Translations under genes and position numbers: made by a program
The notes under the pieces: generated by a model
What the model was told of the DNA's origin: nothing
Databases searched by the model: none
Seen by the model: the letters and a program-made list of their open reading frames with translations, nothing else
Shown here: one piece after another, positions 14,769 through 24,914 of the stretch
How positions within the stretch are numbered: position 1 is the first letter of the stretch
Layout: every line of letters starts with the position of its first letter
Source: Paenibacillus artemisiicola
GTDB lineage: Bacteria; Bacillota; Bacilli; Paenibacillales; Paenibacillaceae
NCBI RefSeq assembly: GCF_017652985.1
Contig: NZ_JAGGDJ010000001.1
Location: forward strand, 62,001 to 126,000
Direction: 5' to 3'
Length of the DNA stretch: 64,000 bases

Positions 14769-16322
14769 ATGTCATTTTTACGACGCCTGGTTAAGCTTGC
14801 GCTGGCCGGCGGGCAAGGCGCCGCGCGCCGGGACGGCGCTTCTCCGAACGGCCGCGCGCCGGTCGCCGCCGAGCTGGAACGGAACCTGGCGGAGCTGCGG
14901 CGCGTCTTCAGCCATACGCCCGACCTGGTCATCCGTACCTTCCGCTACGAGCAAATCGGCCGCCAAGCCGCACTCATTTATATCAGCGGCCTCTCGGACA
15001 TCAACGCCATCAATAATAATATCCTGCATGAACTGATGCGCCACGTGCCGGGCGAAAGCCCGTCCGGCTATTTGCCGGTTTCGCTGGGCCGGATGGCGGT
15101 GTGCGGCGATTGGTCGCAGATCGAGCACGGACTGCTCGACGGCCTGAGCGTCCTGTTGGTCGACGGCATGGCGCACGCTTACTCCATGAATACGCAGGGC
15201 TGGCCGCAGCGCGCGATCTCCGATTCCCAAATCGAAGCTTCGCTCAAGGGGGCGCACCAGGCGTTCGTGGAAACGGCCGATTCCAACATCGCTCTCATTC
15301 GCCGCTACTTGCCCACGCGCGAGCTCAAGATCAAGGAATACACGGTCGGCGCGCGTGCGCCCAGCCGGGTATCGCTGCTTTATATGGAAGACGTAACGGA
15401 GCCCGAGCATATCGAGACGATGGAGAACCGGCTGCGTTCGCTCGACGTGGACGCCGTGCTCAACACCGGCGAGCTGGCGGAGCTGCTCGAAGACAGCGTC
15501 CTGTACTTCTTCCCGCAATTCATCACGACGGAGCGCCCCGATACCGCCGCGTCCCAGCTGCTGCAGGGCCGAATTTGCGTCGTCGTCGACCGTTCTTCCA
15601 GCGTGCTGATCGCGCCCGTCGGCATCGTCGCTTTCTTCCACGGCATCGACGATTACAGCACGCGCTGGCCGATCGCCAGCTTCCTGCGCATGCTCCGGCT
15701 GTTCGCGTGCCTGATCGCCATATTCCTGCCGGGCTTGTACATCGCGGCGATCTCGTTCAATTACGAGATCATCCCGCTCGACCTGATTCTGTCGATCGGA
15801 CAGTTCCGCGCGTCGGTCCCGTTCCCGCCGTTCCTCGAGGCGCTCATCATGGAAGTGACGCTGGAGATGCTGCGGGAAGCCGGCGTCCGGCTGCCCGCGC
15901 CGGTGGCCCAGACCGTCGGCATCGTCGGCGGCATCGTCATCGGCCAAGCGGCCGTGCAGGCCGGCATCGTCAGCAATCTGATGGTCGTGGTCGTCGCCAC
16001 GACGGCCGTCGCGTCGTTCATCATTCCGAATTACGACATGGCGGCGGCCATCAGGCTGACGCGGTTCCCGGTCATGATCGCGGCCTCGCTCTTCGGCATC
16101 GTCGGTCTCGTCGCTTGCTTCATGATCATCATGGCCCGGATCATTACGATGCGGTCGCTCGGCGAATCGTACAGCAGTCCGCTCGCGCCTACGCGCGTCG
16201 AGGACTGGAAGGACGTGTTCGTCCGGCTGCCGCTTCGGTTCATGGTCAAGCGGCCGAGAAGCGTCCGGTCCATGCAGAAGAAGCGCATGGGCACGGGCGG
16301 CGAAGGAGGAGGCGCGCCATGA
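14769..16322 (+). CDS. Spore germination receptor A subunit (GerA family)
   Basis: 517 residues from the ATG at 14769 with AAGGAGG upstream. The N-terminal cytoplasmic half (about 1-280) precedes a membrane half with several hydrophobic segments (LFACLIAIFLPGLYIAAISF, FIIPNYDMAAAI, GLVACFMIIMARI). Family hallmarks include YISGLSDINAINNNI, FFPQFITTERPD, PFPPFLEALIMEVTLEMLREAGVRLP and the short basic tail. With the B and C subunits it forms the germinant receptor of the spore inner membrane. It overlaps the next gene by four bases, indicating translational coupling. Confidence 0.95.
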   Translation: MSFLRRLVKLALAGGQGAARRDGASPNGRAPVAAELERNLAELRRVFSHTPDLVIRTFRYEQIGRQAALIYISGLSDINAINNNILHELMRHVPGESPSGYLPVSLGRMAVCGDWSQIEHGLLDGLSVLLVDGMAHAYSMNTQGWPQRAISDSQIEASLKGAHQAFVETADSNIALIRRYLPTRELKIKEYTVGARAPSRVSLLYMEDVTEPEHIETMENRLRSLDVDAVLNTGELAELLEDSVLYFFPQFITTERPDTAASQLLQGRICVVVDRSSSVLIAPVGIVAFFHGIDDYSTRWPIASFLRMLRLFACLIAIFLPGLYIAAISFNYEIIPLDLILSIGQFRASVPFPPFLEALIMEVTLEMLREAGVRLPAPVAQTVGIVGGIVIGQAAVQAGIVSNLMVVVVATTAVASFIIPNYDMAAAIRLTRFPVMIAASLFGIVGLVACFMIIMARIITMRSLGESYSSPLAPTRVEDWKDVFVRLPLRFMVKRPRSVRSMQKKRMGTGGEGGGAP

Positions 16323-17437
16323 ACGGCTCGGCTTACCTGCGGCCGGACGCCAAGCATAACCGGATCACGATCACGCAGTTCATCTTGATCATCCACAGCA
16401 TGCAGCTTGGCGTAACGGGGCTCTCGTTGCCGTCGGATTTGGCGAGAAGCGGCGGGACGGACGGCTGGATCGCGCTGCTTATCGGCTGGCTCGGTTCGGT
16501 CGCCGCCAGTTTGATCATCGTGCAGGTCATGAAGAAGCATCCTACGGGCACGATCATCGAGCTGATCTCCCGCTTCTTCGGCCGGTGGATCGGACGGCTG
16601 GCGACGGTTTTCTTCGGCGTCTACGCGACGTTCTACGCTTACCTGATCCTGGATCGGATGGTCCTGCTCGTGCAAAGCTGGATCATGCAGCAATCCCGAA
16701 CGTACGTCCTGATGCTGCTCTTCGTCGTCCCCGCTTACATGATCGTCAAGGGCGGCGTCCGCGTCATGGGGCGGTATGCGGAAATCGTCGTGTATTCGTC
16801 GATTTGGATGTTGCTGCTCTTGGGCGTGCTAATGCGGGAAGCGAATTGGCTGCATCTGCTTCCGGTGCTGAAGGAAGGCTGGCAGCCCGTGCTGGACACG
16901 GTTCCGAAGACGCTGCTCGCGTTTCTCGGATTCGAGATCATCTATTTCATCTATCCGAACCTGGAGAAGAAGCAATATGCGTCGCTCGGCGTACTGATCG
17001 CGAATACCTATACGCTGGTCATCTATTTGCTCGTGACGCTCGTCTGCTTCCTGGTCTACAGTCCCGACGAGATTACCCAATTCAATCAACCCGTCATCTC
17101 GATCTTCAAGATCCTCGAGACGCGGTACATCGAGCGGTTCGACATCATCATGCTGACCTGGTACCTGCTCATCATCTCGAAGACCTGGATTCCGTCGCTG
17201 TTCATGAGCGTGTATTGCATGAAAAGCCTGTTCGTCGTCGGAAAACCCGGGACGTATACCGCCCTGCTCCTCGGGGGCATGTTTCTGGTCACGTGGATGT
17301 GGAACCCGGATTGGAATGCCAGCTCGAGCGCGCTAAAGGGGTTTAGTTCGTTCGGGTTCGCGATCGCGTACCTGCTGCCCGTTTGCCTCTGGTGCATCCT
17401 CTCCGTCCTTCTGAGATTCAAGCGGTGGTCGACGTGA
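16319..17437 (+). CDS. Spore germination receptor B subunit (GerB / spore permease family)
   Basis: 372 residues starting at an ATG overlapping the gerA stop (ATGA at 16319). Ten or so membrane segments in an APC-superfamily layout are visible, beginning ITITQFILIIHSMQLGVTGLSLP and ending ALAYLLPVC-like. The subunit binds germinants such as amino acids and resembles amino-acid permeases. A GAAGGAGGAGG site lies in the end of gerA. It overlaps the lipoprotein gene by four bases. Confidence 0.95.
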   Translation: MNGSAYLRPDAKHNRITITQFILIIHSMQLGVTGLSLPSDLARSGGTDGWIALLIGWLGSVAASLIIVQVMKKHPTGTIIELISRFFGRWIGRLATVFFGVYATFYAYLILDRMVLLVQSWIMQQSRTYVLMLLFVVPAYMIVKGGVRVMGRYAEIVVYSSIWMLLLLGVLMREANWLHLLPVLKEGWQPVLDTVPKTLLAFLGFEIIYFIYPNLEKKQYASLGVLIANTYTLVIYLLVTLVCFLVYSPDEITQFNQPVISIFKILETRYIERFDIIMLTWYLLIISKTWIPSLFMSVYCMKSLFVVGKPGTYTALLLGGMFLVTWMWNPDWNASSSALKGFSSFGFAIAYLLPVCLWCILSVLLRFKRWST

Positions 17438-18555
17438 AGCGGGCCGTGCTGCTGCTAGCCGCGCTGTCGTCGCTGCTCGTGCTGCCGGCGTGCAAGGACC
17501 GCATGAACCTGGAAGACATCACGCTCGTGCTGATGATGGGCGTCGATCTGGACAAGGACAATCGGTTGGTCGTCTACTCGGCGAGCCCGGTGTTCAGCAA
17601 GGAGGCGAAGGTGAAAAACGAAGTGACGCAGGTAAACGCGCTGACGCTTCGGGATTCCAGGGGACAGCTCGACGCCCGCGTTTCGGCGCTCATCACCACG
17701 GGAAAGCTGCAGAACGTCCTGCTCGGCAAGAAACTGCTGCAGCAGCCGGACTGGGTGAAGCTGCTCGACATTTTCTACCGCGATTCCAAGACGCGGAATA
17801 ACGCGAGGCTCGTCGCCGTCGACGGCTCGGTCGCGGACATCATGTATTTCGCGCCGCCGGACAAACGCAGGCTGCCCCTGCATATCGCGAAGCTGCTCGA
17901 TACGACGTACAAACGAAATCTCGTGGAGGAGACGACGCTCTGGGAGATGCACCGGCTGCTGTACGAGCGGGGCCGGACGCCGGACATGACGATCATCCGC
18001 AAAACCGAGCGCGAGGTCGTGGCCGACAGCTCGGCGCTGCTGAATCACGAAGGGCGCTACGTCGCCTCGATCGACATGAACGAGTCGATGATGCTGCAGA
18101 TCGTGCAGGACGACAAGAAATCCGACCTGTCGATCACCCTCTTGCTGCCGGAGGAACAGAAGAAAGGCTCGGCAATCAACACCGGCGCCGTGAGCTTCTA
18201 TGTCCTTGACGTCGACCGCAAAGTGAGGACGACCTATGCCGGCGGCAAGTTTCGCTTCGATATCGAGCTGGGGCTGCCCATTCGGCTGACGGAGCGGCTG
18301 TTCGCGTTCGACGTGGAGAAGAACGCCGCGGGGCTGCAAGCCCAAATCGACGAACAGCTGAAGGCCAAGATGGATGCGCTGGTCGCCAAGTTCCAGCGGC
18401 ATCGCGTGGATCCGATCGGCCTCGGCTTGTTCGCGAGGGCCTATCAATACCGGGCGTGGAAGAAGGTGCAGGACAACTGGGGCGAAGCGTTCGGACAGGC
18501 GGAGGTCAACCTGCGCGTCCGCACCCGGATCGTCGACATGGGCGATGTCCGCTAG
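17434..18555 (+). CDS. Spore germination receptor C lipoprotein, Ger(x)C family
   Basis: 373 residues from a GTG at 17434 that overlaps the gerB stop as GTGA; a GTG three codons earlier is also possible. The signal sequence ends with the lipobox LPAC, giving a diacylglyceryl Cys at the membrane. Family features follow: LEDITLVLMMGVDLDKD, LLGKKLL, EDSxAL-type middle, and the C-terminal DPIGLGLFARAYQYRAWKKV. It completes the A-B-C receptor operon. A second, decayed member of this family is at 40909-41844. Confidence 0.93.
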   Translation: MKRAVLLLAALSSLLVLPACKDRMNLEDITLVLMMGVDLDKDNRLVVYSASPVFSKEAKVKNEVTQVNALTLRDSRGQLDARVSALITTGKLQNVLLGKKLLQQPDWVKLLDIFYRDSKTRNNARLVAVDGSVADIMYFAPPDKRRLPLHIAKLLDTTYKRNLVEETTLWEMHRLLYERGRTPDMTIIRKTEREVVADSSALLNHEGRYVASIDMNESMMLQIVQDDKKSDLSITLLLPEEQKKGSAINTGAVSFYVLDVDRKVRTTYAGGKFRFDIELGLPIRLTERLFAFDVEKNAAGLQAQIDEQLKAKMDALVAKFQRHRVDPIGLGLFARAYQYRAWKKVQDNWGEAFGQAEVNLRVRTRIVDMGDVR

Positions 18556-18652
18556 GCGCGATTTCAACGGCCGCCCTCCGCCGCGTAATGATCGCCGAGC
18601 CGCCCGCATAGGCTAAACGGACGAAATCAAGCCGGAAAGGTGGCGGTCGGAC

Positions 18653-19456
18653 GTGGACGGGAAAGACGCCGTGTTGTTCGAGCATCGGTTTTGGCTCCAA
18701 ATCTTGGGGGATCACAGCCGGTTTATCCGGAACGCGCTCGCGCCCATGGAGACGAAGGACATCGAGCTTGCCATGCGATTCATCCAGTCGTTCGACGGGT
18801 TGCTGGCGCGTGCGCGCGGCGCGCAGACGGACGCGGAGGCCGCGGCCGTGACGGCGGAGGCGCGTCCGCTGACGGAAGAGCTGCGGAATTTCAAGCTGCA
18901 CCTCCTCGAACGGATGCTGCTCGGGCAGCTGACGTTCGGGCTGACGCCGTCGTTCATCAACCATATGGTCAACGAGCTGGAGGAATATTTGCGCATTCTC
19001 GCCGAGCTGGAGGCAGGCCGTCCGGTGCCGCTCTTTCCCGCGCTGCATCACGATCTGCTGTGGTTGACGGACGCGGCCTTCCACGCCGCGACGATCGTGG
19101 GAGATCTCGATCCCGTCGAGCAGCGGCTGCAGCAGCGCGGACGGGAGTTCATGAAGCATTTTCACGACCTGTACTTGAAGAGCATCGAGCTCGCGGGCTA
19201 CATGCGCACGCAGCTGCGCGACTTCCCGGCGTTCCGGCGTTTCCACAAGGACGTGGACCTGGAGATGAACCTGTTCCGGAGCTTCCTCGCGGAATTGGAA
19301 TCGTGGGAGCTGACCGACGAGGTGCTCGACAGGCTCGCGCCGCTCGTGCCCGATCACATGCTGCGCGAGGAATGCTATTACTTGCGCAAACTGGCGGCGC
19401 TCGGGCTGGTGCCGAGCCCGAACTGCGATCCGGACCGGCCTCGGGCCGGTTCCTGA
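18653..19456 (+). CDS. DUF2935 family protein
   Basis: 267 residues from a GTG at 18653 with AAAGGTGG ten bases upstream. All-helical; two similar halves each begin with an E-x2-FW- or HHDLLW-type helix (LFEHRFWLQILGDHSRFI; LFPALHHDLLWLTDAAFHA) and contain His and Glu residues spaced as in ferritin-like di-metal helices, as known for DUF2935. Function unknown. It follows the germination operon after 97 bases on the same strand, with its own start signals and a terminator after it. Confidence 0.87.
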   Translation: MDGKDAVLFEHRFWLQILGDHSRFIRNALAPMETKDIELAMRFIQSFDGLLARARGAQTDAEAAAVTAEARPLTEELRNFKLHLLERMLLGQLTFGLTPSFINHMVNELEEYLRILAELEAGRPVPLFPALHHDLLWLTDAAFHAATIVGDLDPVEQRLQQRGREFMKHFHDLYLKSIELAGYMRTQLRDFPAFRRFHKDVDLEMNLFRSFLAELESWELTDEVLDRLAPLVPDHMLREECYYLRKLAALGLVPSPNCDPDRPRAGS

Positions 19457-19480
19457 CGCGATCGACCCTACGCTTGCGGA

Positions 19481-19507
19481 AGGCGGCCTATATCGGCCGT
19501 CTTTTTG
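19481..19507 (+). terminator. Terminator after the DUF2935 gene
   Basis: GGCGGCC and GGCCGTC pair around TATATC, followed by TTTTTG. Confidence 0.8.
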
Positions 19508-19546
19508 TTTGGGAGCGGAGCCTCCGCGCGGGGCGGCGATTTTTCA

Positions 19547-19575
19547 TTGAGTTGGGAGAAGCGGAACGCTATAAT
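19547..19575 (+). promoter_or_regulatory. Promoter of the ABC-F gene
   Basis: TTGAGT (19547-19552), 17 bases, TATAAT (19570-19575); start codon 39 bases later. Confidence 0.8.
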
Positions 19576-19613
19576 AGTACGGAGTATAAAGTCTAACAGA
19601 AAAGGTGTCATCG

Positions 19614-21170
19614 ATGAGCATATTAAACGTAGAACGGCTTAGCCACGGCTTCGGGGACCGGGCGATTTTCAACGACGTATCCTTCCGGCTCCTGAAGGGC
19701 GAGCATATCGGACTGATCGGCGCCAACGGCGAAGGCAAGTCCACCTTCATGAACATCATCACGGGCAAGCTTCAGCCGGACGACGGCAAAGTGGAATGGT
19801 CGAAGCGGGTGCGCGTCGGGTATTTGGACCAGCATGCGGCGCTGCAGCGCGGATTGACGATTCGCGACGTGCTGAAGGGCGCGTTCCAATACCTGTTCGA
19901 CCTGGAGCAGGAAATGAACGACATGTACGGCCGGATGGGCGAGGTCACGCCGGAGGAGCTGGAGCAGCTGCTCGAGGACGTGGGCACGATCCAGGATACG
20001 CTGACGAACCAGGACTTCTACATGATCGACGCCAAAATCGAGGAGACGGCGCGCGGCCTCGGGCTGACGGACATCGGCCTCGACAAGGACGTCACCGACC
20101 TGAGCGGCGGTCAGCGCACGAAGGTGCTGCTGGCGAAGCTGCTGCTCGAGAAGCCGGACATCCTGCTGCTCGACGAGCCGACCAACTATCTGGACGAACA
20201 GCATATTACGTGGCTGAAACGCTACTTGCAGGAATACGAGAACGCGTTCATTCTCATCTCCCACGACATCCCGTTCCTGAACGACGTCATCAACCTGATC
20301 TACCATATGGAAAACCAGGAACTGACCCGCTACGTCGGCGATTACGACCACTTCCAGCAGGTCTACGAGATGAAGAAGCAGCAGTTGGAATCGGCGTTCA
20401 AGCGCCAGCAGCAAGAGATCGCCGACCTGAAGGACTTCGTCGCGCGGAACAAAGCGAGCGTCGCGACCCGCAACATGGCGATGTCGCGCCAGAAGAAGCT
20501 CGACAAGATGGACGTCATCGAGCTGGCGAAGGAGAAGCCGAAGCCGCAGTTCGGGTTCAAGGAAGGACGGACCTCCGGCAAGCTCATCTTCGAGACGAAC
20601 CAGCTTGTCATCGGCTATGACGAGCCGCTGTCGAGACCGCTCGACCTGCGCATGGAACGCGGGCAGAAGATCGCCCTCGTCGGCGCGAACGGCATCGGGA
20701 AGACGACCTTGCTGCGCAGCATCCTGGGCGAGATTCCCGCGATCTCCGGGACCGTGCAGCGCGGGGAGCATTTGCAAATCGGCTACTTCGAGCAGGAAGT
20801 GAAGGATGCCAACTACAACACGTGCATCGAGGAAGTGTGGAAGGAATTCCCTTCGTTCACCCAGTTCGAGGTGCGCGCGGCGCTGGCGCGCTGCGGCCTG
20901 ACGACGAAGCACATCGAGAGCAAGATCGCGGTGTTGAGCGGCGGCGAGAAGGCGAAGGTCCGGCTTTGCAAGCTGATCAACCGCGAGTCCAACGTGCTCG
21001 TCTTCGACGAACCGACGAACCACTTGGACGTCGACGCGAAGGAAGAGCTGAAGCGGGCGCTGCAGGCGTACAAGGGCAGCATCCTGCTCATCTCCCACGA
21101 GCCGGAATTCTACCGCGACGTCGTGACGGAGACGTGGAACTGCGAATCGTGGACGACGAAGGTGTTTTAA
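19614..21170 (+). CDS. ABC-F family ATPase (YbiT/YkpA-like)
   Basis: 518 residues from the ATG at 19614 (AAAGGTG upstream). Two ABC ATPase domains in one chain without membrane segments: first Walker A GANGEGKST, signature LSGGQRTKV and Walker B ILLLDEPTNYLDEQ; second Walker A GANGIGKTT, signature LSGGEKAKV and VLVFDEPTNHLDVDAK. The charged linker between them (KKQQLESAFKRQQQEIADLK, MSRQKKLDKM) is the P-site tRNA interaction motif. The domain order and WTTKVF end match the YkpA/YbiT branch, whose members act on ribosomes; antibiotic protection is known only for other branches. Confidence 0.94.
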   Translation: MSILNVERLSHGFGDRAIFNDVSFRLLKGEHIGLIGANGEGKSTFMNIITGKLQPDDGKVEWSKRVRVGYLDQHAALQRGLTIRDVLKGAFQYLFDLEQEMNDMYGRMGEVTPEELEQLLEDVGTIQDTLTNQDFYMIDAKIEETARGLGLTDIGLDKDVTDLSGGQRTKVLLAKLLLEKPDILLLDEPTNYLDEQHITWLKRYLQEYENAFILISHDIPFLNDVINLIYHMENQELTRYVGDYDHFQQVYEMKKQQLESAFKRQQQEIADLKDFVARNKASVATRNMAMSRQKKLDKMDVIELAKEKPKPQFGFKEGRTSGKLIFETNQLVIGYDEPLSRPLDLRMERGQKIALVGANGIGKTTLLRSILGEIPAISGTVQRGEHLQIGYFEQEVKDANYNTCIEEVWKEFPSFTQFEVRAALARCGLTTKHIESKIAVLSGGEKAKVRLCKLINRESNVLVFDEPTNHLDVDAKEELKRALQAYKGSILLISHEPEFYRDVVTETWNCESWTTKVF

Positions 21171-21188
21171 TCCTACGGCCGAAAGCGG

Positions 21189-21237
21189 GCCGCTTCGCGC
21201 GAGAGGGCATGGGCCCGATCCGCGAAGCGGCTTTTTT
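21189..21237 (+). terminator. Terminator of the ABC-F gene
   Basis: GCCGCTTCGCG pairs with CGCGAAGCGGC across a 20-base loop, followed by six T residues. Confidence 0.88.
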
Positions 21238-21387
21238 GTCGCGCAGGGGGGCGGCGCGGCGGCGCGGCGCGCATGCGCCGGCTCCGCTCCGCCCGCGGCC
21301 GTCGCCGAGCCTTGCGCTTGACGGGCCTCGTCCCGGCGCGCTACATTGGATTATGCATCCAGTATGAGTTGGGAAGGGCGTGTCGAT

Positions 21388-23787
21388 TTGAAACTGAAGT
21401 ACGGCAGACCCGCGCGCGTATGGACGGAAGCGCTGCCGGTCGGGAACGGCCGGCTCGGCGCCATGGTCTACGGCGGCGTGGAGAGCGAAGAGATTCAACT
21501 GAACGAGGATACGCTGTGGTCGGGTCATCCGACCGACGGCAGCAACCCGCGCGCGAAGGAAGTGCTCCCGGAGGTGCGCCGGCTGATCATGGAGAAGCGG
21601 TTCGTCGAGGCGGACTTGCTGTGCAAAGAAATGATGGGCCCGTACACGCAGGCGTACATGCCGCTCGGCCATCTGCGGCTGACGTTCGAGCACGGCAGCG
21701 TCCACTCCGATTACGCGCGTTCGCTCGATTTGACGCAAGCGGTTACAACCGTGACGTATAAAGTCGGCGGCGTGGTCTACACGCGGGAGCTGTTCGCTTC
21801 GCATCCGGACGGCGTCATCGCGCTGCGCCTGCAGGCGAGCCAAACCGGGAAGCTCAGCTTTCACGCCCGTTTGGACAGCCCGCTGCGCTATAAGACGTTC
21901 GCGGCCGACGGGCGGTACGTCATGCACGGCGTGGCGCCCGAGCATGCGGCCCCGAGCTATTACCCGGTGGACGAGCCGCTCGTCTACGGCGATCCGTTCA
22001 CGTCGGAGGCGATTTCGTTCGAAGGCGGCCTGACGGTCAAGGTCGAGGACGGCGACGGCTTCTCTTGGATCGACGGCGACGGCTTGCACGTCATCGGCGC
22101 CACGGCGGCCGTCTTGTATTGGAGCGCGGCAACGAGCTTCAACGGCTTCGACCGGATGCCGCGCAGCGAAGGCAAGGAGCCGGGACCGATCGCGGCGGCC
22201 GCGCTGGAAGCGGCCGCGGCGCTGCCGTACGAGACGCTGCGCGCCCGTCACGTCGACGATTACCGCGCGCTGTACGACCGCGTCGGGCTCGAGCTCGGCC
22301 CTTCGGCGGCGCCGGACGCGATGGATACGGACGCGCGGGTCGCGGCTTACGGCGCGAAGGATCCGGGCTTGGCGGAGCTGATTTTTCACTACGGACGCTA
22401 CCTGACGATCGCGAGCTCGCGCCCGGGCACGCGCCCGACGAATTTGCAGGGCATCTGGAACAAGGAAACGCGGGCGCCGTGGAGCAGCAATTATACGATC
22501 AACATCAACACGCAGATGAATTACTGGCCGGTCGAGAGCTGCAATTTGGCGGAGTGCCACGAGCCGCTGCTCGGCTTCATCGGAGAGCTGGCCGAGAAGG
22601 GGAAGCGGACGGCGTCCGTCAACTACGGCACGCGCGGCTGGACGGTGCATCACAATACCGATCTGTGGGCGCAGACCGATCCGGTCGGCGATTTCGGCAA
22701 CGGCGACGCGATTTGGGTCAGCTGGCCGATGGGCGGCGTCTGGCTGTGCCAGCACCTGTGGGAGCACTACGCGTTCGGCCGGGACAAGACGTACCTGCGG
22801 GAGCAGGCCTATCCCGTCATGAAGGAAGCCGCGCTCTTCTGCCTCGACTGGCTGGTCGACGACGGCCAGGGCCGGCTGATCACGATGCCGTCGACGTCGC
22901 CGGAGCATAAGTTCCGCACCGCGGACGGGCTGGCCGGCGTGACGAGCGCGTCGTCCATGGACCTCGAGCTGATCTGGGATCTGTTCACGAACCTGATCGA
23001 GGCGTCCGAGACGCTCGGCGAGGACGAAGCGTTCGCGGCGGAGCTCGCCGCCGCGCGCGAACGGCTGCTGCCGCTCGCCGTCGGCCGGCACGGGCAGCTG
23101 CAGGAATGGGCGAGCGGCGACTACGAGGACGAGGACGTGCACCATCGCCACGTCTCGCACCTGTTCGGCGTGTACCCGGGCCGCCAGCTGACGGCGGACG
23201 CGACGCCGGAGCTGTTCGAAGCGGCGAAGACGTCGCTCGAACGCCGCGGCGACGAAGGCACCGGCTGGAGCCTCGGCTGGAAAGTGTCGCTCTGGGCGCG
23301 CTTCGGCGACGGCGACCGGGCGCTCGGCCTGCTCGACAACCTGCTGAAAATCGTGCGCGAGGACGAGCCGGACAATTACCACAAGGGCGGCGTCTACCCG
23401 AACCTGTTCGACGCGCATCCGCCGTTCCAAATCGACGGCAATTTCGCGGCAAGCGCCGGCATCGCCGAGATGCTGCTGCAGTCGCACTTGAACGAGCTGC
23501 GGCTGCTGCCCGCGCTGCCGTCCGCCTGGCCGGAAGGCCGGGTCTCCGGCCTGCGCGCCCGCGGCGGCTTCGAGGTGAGCCTGCGCTGGTCGGGCGGCAG
23601 GCTGGCGGAAGCCGAGATCGTCTCGCACGGCGGTGAAGCCTGCGTGCTCGCGGCGGACGGCCCGGTCGCGGTGTCGGCCGCGACGCCTGGCGGCGAAGCG
23701 GCGCCGGTCGAGCTCGAGCGGCTCGAAGACGGCCGCGTCCGGTTCCGGACGGAAGCCGGCGGCCGGTACGCGGTCGCGCGGGCGTAG
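21388..23787 (+). CDS. Glycoside hydrolase family 95 alpha-L-fucosidase-like enzyme
   Basis: 799 residues from a TTG at 21388 (GGGAAGGG nine bases upstream; [20 protein letters not shown] is the usual GH95 beginning; an ATG at 21364 is an alternative). Domains: N-terminal beta-sandwich (about 1-260), (alpha/alpha)6 barrel, C-terminal beta domain. Family catalytic positions are present: the Asn pair in [11 protein letters not shown], the Glu in STSPEHKF and the Asp in [12 protein letters not shown]. No signal peptide, so it acts inside the cell on imported oligosaccharides. The family cleaves alpha-1,2-fucosyl and some galactosyl bonds. It stands alone, without a transport operon. Confidence 0.92.
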   Translation: MKLKYGRPARVWTEALPVGNGRLGAMVYGGVESEEIQLNEDTLWSGHPTDGSNPRAKEVLPEVRRLIMEKRFVEADLLCKEMMGPYTQAYMPLGHLRLTFEHGSVHSDYARSLDLTQAVTTVTYKVGGVVYTRELFASHPDGVIALRLQASQTGKLSFHARLDSPLRYKTFAADGRYVMHGVAPEHAAPSYYPVDEPLVYGDPFTSEAISFEGGLTVKVEDGDGFSWIDGDGLHVIGATAAVLYWSAATSFNGFDRMPRSEGKEPGPIAAAALEAAAALPYETLRARHVDDYRALYDRVGLELGPSAAPDAMDTDARVAAYGAKDPGLAELIFHYGRYLTIASSRPGTRPTNLQGIWNKETRAPWSSNYTININTQMNYWPVESCNLAECHEPLLGFIGELAEKGKRTASVNYGTRGWTVHHNTDLWAQTDPVGDFGNGDAIWVSWPMGGVWLCQHLWEHYAFGRDKTYLREQAYPVMKEAALFCLDWLVDDGQGRLITMPSTSPEHKFRTADGLAGVTSASSMDLELIWDLFTNLIEASETLGEDEAFAAELAAARERLLPLAVGRHGQLQEWASGDYEDEDVHHRHVSHLFGVYPGRQLTADATPELFEAAKTSLERRGDEGTGWSLGWKVSLWARFGDGDRALGLLDNLLKIVREDEPDNYHKGGVYPNLFDAHPPFQIDGNFAASAGIAEMLLQSHLNELRLLPALPSAWPEGRVSGLRARGGFEVSLRWSGGRLAEAEIVSHGGEACVLAADGPVAVSAATPGGEAAPVELERLEDGRVRFRTEAGGRYAVARA

Positions 23788-23867
23788 GGGCATAGCGGTT
23801 GCTTGTGTTGTAGCTCTTGGCGCCGCCGGCGGATCGTGAGATACGCCGCGCGGAGTTAGTAAAGTGA

Positions 23868-23907
23868 GACCGTCCCATCGGCCGTTGGCCGGCGGGGCGG
23901 TTTTTTT
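23868..23907 (+). terminator. Terminator of the GH95 gene
   Basis: ACCGTCCC pairs with GGGGCGGT across a GC-rich loop that itself can pair (CGGCC/GGCCG), followed by seven T residues. Confidence 0.85.
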
Positions 23908-24004
23908 GTTATCGGGAAGGCGGGATCGGCGCGTGGCATCCTCGACTCCCGGGCCGGGGAGCCCGGCATGCCGGAAGCGTGAGACAGGGGAAAGAGGTGG
24001 AGGG

Positions 24005-24742
24005 GTGTTTGCATGCGGCGAAATCTCGGGGTTATCAGGCAAGAAGGGGGTGGGGGCGCCTACTTGTTGGGAAACCCGGGTGGTTTCAGGTCAAGAAGGT
24101 GGGAAGGGCGCCTACATGATGGGGAACCCGGGTGGTTTCAAGGGAAGAAGGTGAGGAAGGCGCCTACATGGGGCGAAATCTCAGGTGTTTCAGGTCAAGA
24201 AGGTGATGTGGGCGCCTACATGGGGGGAGAGCCGGGCGGTTTCAGGTGAAGTAGGTGAGGAGAGCGCCTACATGAGGGGGAAGCTGGGTGGTTTCAGGGG
24301 AAGAAGGTGAGGAAGGCGCCTACCTGGGGCGAAATCTCAGGCGTTTCAGATCAAGAAGGTGATGTGGGCACCTACATGAAGGGAAACCCCGGGTGGTTTC
24401 AGGGGAAGAAGGTGAGGAGAACGCCTACATGGGTGAAATCTCAGATGTTTCAGGTCAAAAAGGTGATGGGGGCGCCTACATGGGGGGAGAGCCGGGCGGT
24501 TTCAGGTGAAGAAGGTGATGGGGGCGCCTACATGATGGGAACCCCCCGTGGTTTCAGGTGAAGAAGGTGATGGGAGTACCTACATGATGGGAAACCCGGG
24601 TGGTTTCAGGTCAAGAAGGTGAGGAGAGCGCCTACATGGGGTGAACGTCGGGTGGTTTCAGGTGAAGAAGGTGATGGGGGCGCCTACATGGGGGGGAGAG
24701 CCGGACGGTTTCAGGTGAAGAAGGTGATGGGAACGCCTATTT
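24005..24742. repeat. Array of about fourteen 52-bp tandem repeats, non-coding
   Basis: The core GGCGCCTACATG (or close variants) recurs at 24056, 24108, 24160, 24212, 24264, 24316, 24368, 24421, 24472, 24524, 24576, 24628, 24680 and 24733, so the period is 52 bp with two one-base insertions and one deletion. Each unit also has GTTTCAGGTGAAGAAGGTGA. Because 52 is not a multiple of three, any open frame runs through all three readings, and no start has a ribosome binding site; it is not a gene. Units beginning GAAATCTCAGG recur at three-unit intervals (24019, 24175, 24331), then after two units (24435), hinting at higher-order duplication. Confidence 0.92.
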
Positions 24743-24914
24743 GAGCGTGGGAACCGGTACGGGTACAATGCCAAGGAAGACCGGTTCCGGACTAATTGCC
24801 GCAAGCTATTCGATACCCTCTTCCAATGCCTATAAGGATCGCCGATGGTCAAAGAATCGAAAATTGTCAAAGAATCGCGAATTGTTGAAGATTCTGCGAA
24901 GCTTTCGTTCTCGC
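24743..24914. other. Intergenic stretch between the repeat array and the SgrR-like gene
   Basis: GGAACCGG (24750-24757) and CCGGTTCC (24781-24788) form a hairpin without a T-run. Near 24849-24890 the motif TCAAAGAATCG is repeated twice with period 19 and a third degenerate copy follows. No gene is seen. Confidence 0.5.

Noticed and set aside
21088..24042. A 984-codon open frame antisense to the GH95 gene
   Set aside because: It mirrors the GC-rich codon pattern of the fucosidase; its product is Arg/Ala/Glu-rich without domains, and GH95 on the other strand has full family motifs.
24013..24561. Open frames through the 52-bp repeats, giving repeated KAPTWGEISGV-like peptides
   Set aside because: The unit is not a multiple of three, so all frames cycle; no start has a ribosome binding site and the frames stop within a few units.
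24005..24742. The repeat array as a CRISPR locus
   Set aside because: Units are contiguous and similar throughout, with no unique spacers and no cas genes nearby.
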